A DNA stretch of 64,000 nt from an uncultured Gammaproteobacteria bacterium (GTDB lineage: Bacteria > Pseudomonadota > Gammaproteobacteria > GCA-001735895), in the NCBI GenBank assembly GCA_947259485.1, contig CAMYLU010000021.1, forward strand, positions 1 through 64,000, read 5' to 3'. Below, piece after piece: positions 57,057 through 64,000 of this stretch. A model generated the notes under the pieces. The model made no database searches. It saw only the letters and a program-made list of their open reading frames with translations, and was not told where the DNA came from. Position 1 is the stretch's first letter. Each line of letters begins with the position of its first letter. A program made the translations under genes and the position numbers.

Positions 57057-59750
57057 TTACAGCTTACCGTGACATTGTTTGAATTTTTTACCGGAACCAC
57101 ACCAGCAGGGTTCATTGCGTCCTACCTTGCGTTCCTTGCGCACGTATGGCTGATGCGGATCTTCATCCGCTGGCCCGGCATTTAACGGGTTCTGGGCACT
57201 GGCATGCACCATTTTCATATCCTGATCAGGCTGATGGCTTTGCTCCAGCGCTTCAACCTGTTGCTCGTCTCGAATCTGCACCCGGGTCAAAGCCTGGATC
57301 ACTTCGTAGTTAATACCGTCAAGCATTCCGGTAAACATTTCGAATGATTCACGCTTGTATTCCTGAACCGGATTTTTTTGCGCGTAACCCCGCAGGCCGA
57401 TGCCCTGGCGCAGGTAATCCATCGCCGCCAGGTGATCTTTCCAGTGTCGGTCGAGAATCATCAAGGTGATCTCTTTTTCAAGGCGTACCAGTAGTTCCTC
57501 ACCGAGCATATCTGCCTTGGCCTGGTAGGCCTGTTCAAACTGCTCAAGAAGTCGGTCGTAAATGCCTTCATCGGTAATTTGATCGTCGCTGTCGAGCCAG
57601 TTCTGAATCGGCAAATCAACACCAAAATCGCTCGTCAGAATTTGTTCTAAACCGGAAATATCCCACTGCTCATCAATCGAATTCGGCGGGATATGGGCAC
57701 TAAATACTCCCTGCAGCACATCCTTGCGCATGTTGGCGATCGCTTCGGTGATGCTCTCGCTATGCAGCAGATCGTCACGCTGCTGGTAGATGACCTTGCG
57801 CTGGTCGTTGGCAACATCGTCATACTGTAAGAGCTGTTTACGAATATCGAAGTTGTGGGCCTCGACCTTGCGCTGGGCATTTTCTATCGCCCGGCTAACC
57901 CAGGGATGCTCGATCGCCTCACCCTCTTCCATACCCAGCTTTTGCATAAGTCCCGCAACTTTTTCAGATGCGAATATGCGCATCAGGCTGTCTTCCATCG
58001 ACAGGTAAAAACGAGATGAACCGGGATCACCCTGGCGTCCCGAGCGACCGCGTAATTGATTGTCGATGCGACGAGATTCGTGTCGCTCGGTGCCAATGAT
58101 ATGCAAGCCGCCAGCCGCAATAACCTGGTCGTGCAGTTGTTGCCATTCGGTGTCCAGTTTGTTGCGTTGTTGTTGCTGATCTTCCGGGATATCTTTCAAC
58201 TGAACTTCCAGGTTTCCACCCAATACGATATCGGTACCACGCCCTGCCATATTGGTAGCTATGGTGACCTTACCCGGCATGCCGGCATCGGCGATAACCA
58301 TGGCTTCGCGCTCGTGCTGTTTCGCATTCAGGATCTGGTGCTTGATCTTAACTTTTTCGAGTAACCCGGACAGGTACTCGGAAGTTTCGACCGAGGTGGT
58401 GCCAACCAGCACCGGTTGACCACGGCCGACGCAGTCGCGAATATCTTCGATAATCGAATCAAATTTTTCTCGCGCAGTGAGATAGATCAGATCGCCAAAA
58501 TCTTCACGGACCATGGGTTGATTGGTAGGCACCACGACGACTTCAAGGCCATAAATTTGTTGAAACTCGAAGGCTTCAGTATCGGCAGTACCCGTCATCC
58601 CGGCAAGCTTGTTGTAAAGCCTGAAGTAGTTTTGAAAAGTGATTGACGCAATAGTCTGGTTTTCCTGCTGAATACTGACGTTTTCCTTTGCCTCGATCGC
58701 CTGGTGTAAACCTTCCGACCAACGCCTGCCTGGCATCGTCCTCCCGGTAAATTCATCGACAATGACGATCGAGCCATCCTGAACAATGTAATCGACATCT
58801 TTAGTGTAAATCGAATGTGCCCGCAGGCCGGCATTGAGATGATGCACGAGCGCAATATTGGCCGCATCGTAAAGACTTTCATCGTCTTGCAGCAGCCCTG
58901 TCTCGGTCATTAATTGTTCGGCAGTGTCATGACCGGATTCGGTCAGGAATGCCTGCTTGGATTTTTCATCGACAGTGTAATCACCGGGGCCATCTTCGAC
59001 CTCGACCCGGGTCAGGCGCGGTATTATCTTGTTGATCCGGGTATACAGATCGGAGCTGTCGCTGGCCTGCCCGGATATAATTAACGGCGTACGTGCCTCA
59101 TCGATCAGGATCGAGTCGACCTCGTCAACTATCGCGTAATTTAATTCCCGCTGAACCCGTTCTTCGAGCGAGAAACTTAAATTGTCGTGCATGTAGTCGA
59201 AACCAAACTGGTTGTTGGTACCGTAAGTAATGTCGGCACTATAGGAGTCGCGCTTGGTGTCATAATCCATGGTGCTCAAAACGACGCCCACACTTAAGCC
59301 AAGAAATTTATACAGGCTGCCCATCCACTCGGCATCGCGTTCCGCCAGGTAATCGTTTACCGTGACGATATGGACACCCTTGTCGCTAAGCGCGTTGAGA
59401 TAGGCCGGCAATGTAGCAACCAGGGTTTTACCCTCACCGGTACGCATTTCGGTGATCTGGTTATTGTGCAGAATCATTCCGCCGATCAGTTGCACGTCGT
59501 AATGCCGCATGCCGAGCGCCCGCACCGACGCTTCACGACACACCGCGAAGGCTTCGTCGAGCAGTTGTTCGAGGGTTTCACCGTCCGCAAATCGCTGTCT
59601 GAGTTGAACGGTTTTTTGTTGTAATTGCGCATCATCGAGCGCCTGCATTTCCGGCTCGAACTGATTAATCCGAGTGACGCGCTGATGGAGTTTTTTGATT
59701 AATCGGTCGTTACGACTACCAAATAACGTTCTTGTGATTTTAGACAACAT
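57057..59750 (-). CDS. secA: Protein translocase ATPase SecA
   Basis: Motor of the general secretory pathway that pushes preproteins through SecYEG. It has 897 residues (901 in E. coli). NBD1 Walker A is [17 protein letters not shown] (about residue 102), with [20 protein letters not shown] as Walker B. NBD2 has [19 protein letters not shown] and the [17 protein letters not shown] arginine finger. The C-terminal zinc motif [14 protein letters not shown], which binds SecB, ends the protein. Its upstream neighbour is an M23 peptidase rather than the regulatory secM of enterobacteria. Confidence 0.98.
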   Translation of the reverse strand: MLSKITRTLFGSRNDRLIKKLHQRVTRINQFEPEMQALDDAQLQQKTVQLRQRFADGETLEQLLDEAFAVCREASVRALGMRHYDVQLIGGMILHNNQITEMRTGEGKTLVATLPAYLNALSDKGVHIVTVNDYLAERDAEWMGSLYKFLGLSVGVVLSTMDYDTKRDSYSADITYGTNNQFGFDYMHDNLSFSLEERVQRELNYAIVDEVDSILIDEARTPLIISGQASDSSDLYTRINKIIPRLTRVEVEDGPGDYTVDEKSKQAFLTESGHDTAEQLMTETGLLQDDESLYDAANIALVHHLNAGLRAHSIYTKDVDYIVQDGSIVIVDEFTGRTMPGRRWSEGLHQAIEAKENVSIQQENQTIASITFQNYFRLYNKLAGMTGTADTEAFEFQQIYGLEVVVVPTNQPMVREDFGDLIYLTAREKFDSIIEDIRDCVGRGQPVLVGTTSVETSEYLSGLLEKVKIKHQILNAKQHEREAMVIADAGMPGKVTIATNMAGRGTDIVLGGNLEVQLKDIPEDQQQQRNKLDTEWQQLHDQVIAAGGLHIIGTERHESRRIDNQLRGRSGRQGDPGSSRFYLSMEDSLMRIFASEKVAGLMQKLGMEEGEAIEHPWVSRAIENAQRKVEAHNFDIRKQLLQYDDVANDQRKVIYQQRDDLLHSESITEAIANMRKDVLQGVFSAHIPPNSIDEQWDISGLEQILTSDFGVDLPIQNWLDSDDQITDEGIYDRLLEQFEQAYQAKADMLGEELLVRLEKEITLMILDRHWKDHLAAMDYLRQGIGLRGYAQKNPVQEYKRESFEMFTGMLDGINYEVIQALTRVQIRDEQQVEALEQSHQPDQDMKMVHASAQNPLNAGPADEDPHQPYVRKERKVGRNEPCWCGSGKKFKQCHGKL

Positions 59751-59837
59751 CGTACGACTGCTTCGACAGGACTGCCTTAAGAGGTGGAGGTTACTTGAAA
59801 AGTTTCAAGCGAGAAGACGGAAAAAAAGCACTCCCGG

Positions 59838-60752
59838 TTAATTCGCTGCACGAATAAATCGTACCGGATTGGTCTCACGTCCATTCTGGAGAACTTCGAA
59901 GTGCACGTGCGGGCCAGTGGAGCGGCCGGAAGAGCCAATCTCGGCGATTTGGAAGCCCTTTTCAACGGTGTCGCCGACCGATACCAGCAGGCGAGAATTA
60001 TGTGCATAGCGAGTTGTATAACCATTGCCATGCGCAATATCAATTACCTGGCCATAGCCGTAGCGTTTGCCCGCATAGGTAACAACACCCTTGGCGACCG
60101 CGATAACCGGTCCTCCAAGTTTACCCGCAAAGTCGATTCCTTTATGCATTTCACGACGCCCCGAAAGCGGATGGGTGCGCATGCCGTAATAGGAAGAAAT
60201 CCAGCCTTTAACGATGGGACGGCCACTGGGCTGCACCTCTTTCTGCAAGTTTTCGTTCAGCACCAGATTTTCGAGCACAACCAGCTGATCTTCGCGGTTT
60301 TCAAGCTGAAAGCCCAACTGATCAATTGCCTGCGTTAATTCGTCAGGTTCGAGTCCCTTGTTGGTCACGGCTTCCGGTCCACCCAGTGCCGGGGTATTCT
60401 CGAAATCAAATTCGCTCTTATCGATTCTAGCCATTTTTACCAGCTTGCGCCCCAGGGCATCCAGGCGCATCACGTGCGCCTGCAGCAGACCTATACGTGA
60501 AGACAGCGCGTCGACATCTGCGTCGGCTTCTTCACGGATATGATTTAGTTGTATCTGGTGACGATGCACATCCGATTGCCATTCGTCTATCAACGCCAGG
60601 TTATCCTGGCTCGGGTTGAGCGTATAGCCGACATAGACTGATCCCGTAACAACCATCCCGATCATTCCAATCATCAGTAACAGGTGCAAGGGTTTGGTGA
60701 GGTTTAACCCACAAATTTGACCCTTGCTCGATGAAAGAAAAAGTATATTCAC
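59838..60752 (-). CDS. M23-family (LytM) peptidoglycan endopeptidase, membrane-anchored
   Basis: A 304-residue protein with one N-terminal transmembrane helix (about 22-45), a periplasmic coiled coil (about 50-115) and a C-terminal M23 domain (about 180-300). The zinc and catalytic residues are complete: His and Asp in MHKGIDFAG, and HVHFEV, plus YAHNSRLLVSVGD. It is therefore probably an active D,D-endopeptidase rather than a degenerate EnvC/NlpD-type activator. It starts eight bases after lpxC and lies 87 bases before secA. The position between lpxC and secA is shared with Pseudomonas. Confidence 0.92.
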   Translation of the reverse strand: MNILFLSSSKGQICGLNLTKPLHLLLMIGMIGMVVTGSVYVGYTLNPSQDNLALIDEWQSDVHRHQIQLNHIREEADADVDALSSRIGLLQAHVMRLDALGRKLVKMARIDKSEFDFENTPALGGPEAVTNKGLEPDELTQAIDQLGFQLENREDQLVVLENLVLNENLQKEVQPSGRPIVKGWISSYYGMRTHPLSGRREMHKGIDFAGKLGGPVIAVAKGVVTYAGKRYGYGQVIDIAHGNGYTTRYAHNSRLLVSVGDTVEKGFQIAEIGSSGRSTGPHVHFEVLQNGRETNPVRFIRAAN

Positions 60753-60760
60753 ACCTGCAC

Positions 60761-61675
60761 CTATACCGTCGCTTCTACAGGCTGGGCGTAAGATATCGGC
60801 GCAGTCGCTGCGTCTTCAAAGGTTACCTCTTCCCAGGCATCTGTATCTTCCAGTAATGTCAGCAACAGACGATTGTTCAACGCGTGTCCTGATTTGTAGC
60901 CTGAAAACGCACCGATCAGGCTGTGACCCAACAGATAGAGATCCCCGATTGAATCAAGAATCTTATGCTTGACGAATTCGTTGTCATAACGCAACCCGTC
61001 TTCATTCAGGACGCGGTAATCATCGAGTACGATTGCATTGTCCTGGCTGCCACCCAGGGCAAGATTATTGGCGCGAAGAAACTCTATATCCTTTTGAAAT
61101 CCGAAAGTTCTGGCCCGGCTTACTTCCTTGACAAAAGAGGTGGTGGAGAAATTAATATGACAGTTTTGTTTCTGCTTGGTAAAAAGCGGGTGGTCGAAAT
61201 CGATTTCGAAGCTGACTTTAAAACCATTGAATGGTGTGAACTCGACCCACTTGTCACCCTCTTCAATTCGAATCGGCTTTTTGATCTTGATAAATTTCTT
61301 GGCCTGGTTCTGCTCGACGATTCCCGCCGACTGAATCAGAAACACAAATGGACCCGAGCTACCATCCATGATCGGTACCTCTTCGGCGCTAAGGTCGATG
61401 AAGGCGTTGTCGATACCAAGGCCAGCAATCGCAGATAGCAGGTGCTCCACTGTCGAGATACGCACGCCATTCTCTACCAGGGTAGTCGAAAGGTTGGTGT
61501 CACCTACTTTTTCCGGGCGAGCCAGTATTTCGACCGGGGTAGCCAGGTCAATTCGACGAAAACGGATACCAGAATCAATCGGTGCAGGTCGCAATGTCAG
61601 ATAGACCTTCTTCCCTGTATGCAAACCAACGCCCATGGCGCGGATAACATTCTTCAACGTGCGCTGTTTAATCAA
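60761..61675 (-). CDS. lpxC: UDP-3-O-acyl-N-acetylglucosamine deacetylase LpxC
   Basis: Zinc enzyme for the committed step of lipid A synthesis. It has 304 residues (305 in E. coli), beginning [20 protein letters not shown] after a TTG start at 61675 that is preceded by GGGAAG at five bases; no in-frame ATG is nearer to the family start. Zinc ligands: His in [13 protein letters not shown] (about residue 78) and His/Asp in [15 protein letters not shown] (about 237-241); the catalytic His is in [10 protein letters not shown] and Glu in [14 protein letters not shown]. In E. coli LpxC is degraded by FtsH, which is interrupted in this window. Confidence 0.97.
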   Translation of the reverse strand: MIKQRTLKNVIRAMGVGLHTGKKVYLTLRPAPIDSGIRFRRIDLATPVEILARPEKVGDTNLSTTLVENGVRISTVEHLLSAIAGLGIDNAFIDLSAEEVPIMDGSSGPFVFLIQSAGIVEQNQAKKFIKIKKPIRIEEGDKWVEFTPFNGFKVSFEIDFDHPLFTKQKQNCHINFSTTSFVKEVSRARTFGFQKDIEFLRANNLALGGSQDNAIVLDDYRVLNEDGLRYDNEFVKHKILDSIGDLYLLGHSLIGAFSGYKSGHALNNRLLLTLLEDTDAWEEVTFEDAATAPISYAQPVEATV

Positions 61676-61749
61676 GACCGCTTCCCAAAAAATAAAATAA
61701 AATCAGATACTTGGCTTTGTTGGTTTTTTATATCGCCAACGGACCGTAT

Positions 61750-61778
61750 ATCATGGCCGATTTCAGACTTAAAATCAA
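61750..61778 (-). promoter_or_regulatory. Candidate sigma-70 promoter of lpxC
   Basis: On the minus strand TTGATT (61778-61773), 17 bases, CATGAT (61755-61750); each matches four of six consensus bases. The start would be near 61743, about 68 bases before the TTG codon of lpxC. Supported only by spacing and position. Confidence 0.35.
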
Positions 61779-61870
61779 TCCAATTCAATAGATAGTTCCA
61801 ATAAATGACTGAAATTTCAGAGAGTTTCCATCTCAAGTACTTCGAATTACATTACCGCAGACTAACCGCA

Positions 61871-62251
61871 TTAATGCCGACCATTTTGCCTGATTTTTCG
61901 CTTTTGTAACCCAAGTATATAGGAGTGTAGTAGATTTTCAGCATCTTCGTGAATTTCTCGAAAACTGCACCGACACAGGTCGCCCTGCTTGTTAACAACC
62001 TCTAAAATGACTGGAAAAATTAGATCCTCGCTGGGCAGTCGAATGGTCGCCGGTGCTCGCGTTCCAGCCGGGAAATTATGCGATCGAAACGCAACACCCG
62101 TGCCACTGATATTGAGTGCATGGAAGGCATTACCCTTAATCGAAATGATTACCGGCCTGGAGCGTTCAGGAGCAATCCGATAAGCCGCCCGATTATCGTC
62201 ATGGCGCGAATCCAGCTCTACGTCAAATATCTTTTTCTTTTTCCAGAACAA
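61871..62251 (-). CDS. PilZ-domain c-di-GMP-binding protein in the stator operon
   Basis: A small PilZ protein with both c-di-GMP contact motifs: the RxxxR motif in DDNRAAYRIAP and the (D/N)xSxxG motif as NISGTG. I prefer a TTG start at 62251 (126 residues), which is preceded by GGAGAG at six bases. An ATG at 62299 would extend it to 142 residues but deeper into motB. The gene overlaps the end of motB (stop 62223), so it is translated with the stator genes. By analogy with PilZ proteins that act on MotA or the stator (for example YcgR, FlgZ), it may slow the flagellar motor when c-di-GMP rises; that is inference. Confidence 0.85.
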   Translation of the reverse strand: MFWKKKKIFDVELDSRHDDNRAAYRIAPERSRPVIISIKGNAFHALNISGTGVAFRSHNFPAGTRAPATIRLPSEDLIFPVILEVVNKQGDLCRCSFREIHEDAENLLHSYILGLQKRKIRQNGRH

Positions 62252-62975
62252 ACTCAACTCTCCGGTTTCTGGTCCTGTTTGCGGGACTATTATTCTCAAC
62301 CAACGGTAAATAATCTGCGTAACCGGTTGCGGTCATACGTTCGGGATCGATTCCCTGTTGGATAAAAAATCTCAATACCGTGGTTGCACGTACCGCTGAA
62401 AGCTCCCAGTTCGACGGAAACCGGATCGTCTGGATATTAAGATCGTCGGTATGACCCCTGATTGCGATGCTGTAATCGGCGTAGTCTCTGAACATTTGCG
62501 CGAGATTGGCAAAAATAAACCGGGCACGGTCTTTAAGTTCGACCTCCCCCGATTCAAACAGATAACGTCCATCTATCTGCAAATTTATTTGATCGCCATC
62601 AAAAGCCAGCTCCACGCCATCTGCCAGGTCGGTACTGCTTATCATACTTTCCAAATCGGCTACCAGTGCGGGTTTCAAATTTTCTACCGGAACATTACCG
62701 GAACTCAAACCAAGCATGTCTTCAATCGCTTTGAGTGGTTCCGGATTTCTGCCTTCGCTTTTTGCGAAATCGATGACGCTGATTTGATTACCATTCCCGT
62801 CAATCACCTGCACTGATTCGATCAGCTGTTTATAGGCCTCATCTTCGAAATCCGCCAGCGTGTACAACAAAATAAAAAATACCAGGATCAGGGTCATCAT
62901 GTCGGCAAAGGTAACTATCCAGGCGCTATTACCCTCCTCGTCTTCGAATGTCCCACTGAACGAACGCGCGGACAT
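62223..62975 (-). CDS. motB: Flagellar motor stator protein MotB/PomB
   Basis: Stator subunit that anchors the motor to peptidoglycan. It has 250 residues: a short cytoplasmic N-terminus, a single transmembrane helix with the essential ion-binding Asp in VTFADMMTLILVFFILLYT (about residue 25), a linker/plug, and an OmpA-type domain (about 130-245) with RGHTDD, NWELSAVRATTVLRFF and NRTRNRRVEFVLE. Whether it uses Na+ or H+ cannot be decided from these motifs; a MotY-like protein elsewhere in the window favours a Na+ PomB-type or a Pseudomonas-like system. The start overlaps the motA stop by one base. Confidence 0.92.
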   Translation of the reverse strand: MSARSFSGTFEDEEGNSAWIVTFADMMTLILVFFILLYTLADFEDEAYKQLIESVQVIDGNGNQISVIDFAKSEGRNPEPLKAIEDMLGLSSGNVPVENLKPALVADLESMISSTDLADGVELAFDGDQINLQIDGRYLFESGEVELKDRARFIFANLAQMFRDYADYSIAIRGHTDDLNIQTIRFPSNWELSAVRATTVLRFFIQQGIDPERMTATGYADYLPLVENNSPANRTRNRRVEFVLEKEKDI

Positions 62976-63748
62976 CAGCTTCGCTGCCTCAGTTTCTGCA
63001 TCGGCTTACGCTTTTTTGCCGGTACAAACGAAGACAGTTTCTCGTATACCGAAAGCGGATTGTTGTCCTGCAGTATGCTGACCGCACCTTGAAAAATAAT
63101 CTCGAAGTTCATTACTTCAACTAGCGTCCTGGAACGTAATTTTCCGGCGATAGGCAGAAATATGGCGGTCGATAACAGCATGCCGTAAAAGGTCGTCAAC
63201 AGGGCGATGGCCATCGCCGGGCCCAGGCTGTCCGGGCTTGCCAGTAACGAAAGCATCTGGATTAGACCAACCAGGGTGCCCAGCATGCCAAAAGAAGGGG
63301 CATACATTGCCATTTTGCGAAACACGTCCTGCACAATGTAATGTCGCATTTGCATGGATTCAATTTCGGTGCGCATTGCCGAACGCAGGGTCTCCTCATC
63401 CGCCGCATCGGCAATCAGGGTGCAGACTCTTTTCAGGAATGGTGTTTTGGTTTTAACATCCATCAGGCTTAGCAATCCCTTACGCCTGCTGATAGTGCCA
63501 AGCTTGATCATGGTATTGATCAGTTCCTGTGAATCCTGTTTGGGCGAGGAAAATACAAAATAGGCGCTGCGGAACGCGGTCCACACATCCCTGAACTGAA
63601 ATGTCAGCAAGGTTGCCGCCATGGTTCCCCCCATGACGATCATAACGCCGGGCACACTGAAAAAATTGTGCATGTCCCCGCCCAGTATGATCGCGGCGAC
63701 AATCAGTCCGATACCCGAAATAATGCCGATTAGGGAAGCGAGATCCAT
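62975..63748 (-). CDS. motA: Flagellar motor stator protein MotA/PomA
   Basis: Ion-channel subunit of the flagellar stator. It has 257 residues and four transmembrane helices (about 4-21, 32-50, 148-170, 181-203), with a large cytoplasmic loop carrying charged residues that contact FliG (around RRKGLLSLMD and DEETLRSAMRTEIESM). The conserved Pro pair region APSFGMLGTLVGLIQML is present in helix 3. Size and the FFSVPGVMIVMGGTMAATLL segment resemble Na+-type PomA. The operon motA-motB-pilZ is led by a sigma-28 promoter at 63791-63817, about 45 bases upstream. Confidence 0.93.
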   Translation of the reverse strand: MDLASLIGIISGIGLIVAAIILGGDMHNFFSVPGVMIVMGGTMAATLLTFQFRDVWTAFRSAYFVFSSPKQDSQELINTMIKLGTISRRKGLLSLMDVKTKTPFLKRVCTLIADAADEETLRSAMRTEIESMQMRHYIVQDVFRKMAMYAPSFGMLGTLVGLIQMLSLLASPDSLGPAMAIALLTTFYGMLLSTAIFLPIAGKLRSRTLVEVMNFEIIFQGAVSILQDNNPLSVYEKLSSFVPAKKRKPMQKLRQRS

Positions 63749-63790
63749 AGTAAAGCCTGGTTAATGATTAATACTTACTGTCGGGACTGT

Positions 63791-63817
63791 TTATCGGCCA
63801 TAAATTAAGATTCTTTA
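63791..63817 (-). promoter_or_regulatory. Sigma-28 (FliA) promoter of motA-motB-pilZ
   Basis: On the minus strand TAAAGAAT (63817-63810), 11 bases, GCCGATAA (63798-63791). The -10 element is a perfect match to the FliA consensus GCCGATAA, the TAAA of the -35 is perfect and the spacing is exact. The start would be near 63784, some 36 bases before the motA ATG. Confidence 0.9.
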
Positions 63818-63973
63818 AGCCTGTGGGTAAATTTCGACATTCGCCGCCTGGCCTTGTGAGCACATCAATTTAAAGGCCTGTCGAAGCGTTATTTTTGAGA
63901 TTAGCTGGAGAACCGGATAGTGGCGGCTCGGGCACGGAATCGGGACAGGTAAATCGATTTTATCCTGCAGGCT

Positions 63974-64000
63974 ATGAATAAGCCAAAACTGAGGCCTCAG
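63974..64000 (+). CDS. Possible start of a plus-strand gene at the window edge
   Basis: An ATG at 63974 opens nine codons (MNKPKLRPQ) up to the edge without a stop. The sequence is too short to recognise and the ribosome-binding site is poor. The rest of 63818-63973 holds nothing else that I can name. Confidence 0.25.

Overview
This window looks like the chromosome of a motile, respiring gammaproteobacterium, probably marine or another free-living aquatic lineage. Four things point there. The gene orders greA-yhbY-rlmE-ftsH-folP-glmM, secG-tRNA-Leu, lpxC-secA-argJ and pilBCD-coaE-zapD are all gammaproteobacterial. The type IV pilus is of the Pseudomonas PilSR type. A Vibrio-type MotY accompanies a PomAB/MotAB-like stator. 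The Complex I operon has separate nuoC and nuoD. There are no insertion sequences, prophages, CRISPR arrays or obvious genomic islands; this is mostly core genome. The species cannot be named from the sequence.

Layout. 1-9.6 kb (minus): nuoA-L operon for Complex I, cut in nuoL by the window edge, with a strong sigma-70 type promoter and a terminator insulating it from upstream. 9.7-21 kb (mostly minus): tRNA-Leu(GAG), secG, tpiA, glmM, folP, an interrupted ftsH, rlmE, yhbY (plus), greA, carB, carA. 21-26 kb: an EamA transporter, a soluble Ser/Thr kinase, and a cobalamin-riboswitch-controlled TonB receptor plus adenosyltransferase. 26-34 kb (minus): motY with a sigma-28 promoter, an alpha/beta hydrolase, and the pyruvate dehydrogenase operon aceE-aceF-lpd. 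34-39 kb: pyrC-rnt, an orphan response regulator, grxD, an amidotransferase of the N-acetylglutaminylglutamine amide type, and a small membrane protein. 39-45 kb: argD-argF, a membrane protein with a degenerate GGDEF domain, argA and a 5'-nucleotidase. 45-54 kb: dksA, pilS-pilR, pilA with a sigma-54 promoter and a candidate PilR array, pilB-pilC-pilD, coaE, zapD. 55-64 kb (minus): motA-motB-pilZ behind a sigma-28 promoter, lpxC, an M23 endopeptidase, secA, argJ, mutT.

How it fits together. The window covers central energy metabolism (PDH and Complex I), pyrimidine/arginine supply (carAB, pyrC, argA/D/F/J), envelope building (glmM, lpxC, M23, SecA/SecG) and surface motility (type IV pili and flagellar stator). 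Two FliA-type promoters 37 kb apart have nearly the same sequence and link the stator genes with motY. c-di-GMP themes recur: a canonical PilZ protein in the stator operon and two proteins with degenerate GGDEF domains.

The most unusual item is ftsH. It is split by a -1 frame change inside the second transmembrane segment, and the junction looks like a deletion between short direct repeats. It could be a real mutation or a sequence error. I found no wholly new multi-gene system; the best leads are the ftsH junction, the pilA upstream array, the ATT-initiated degenerate GGDEF protein, and the orphan amidotransferase.
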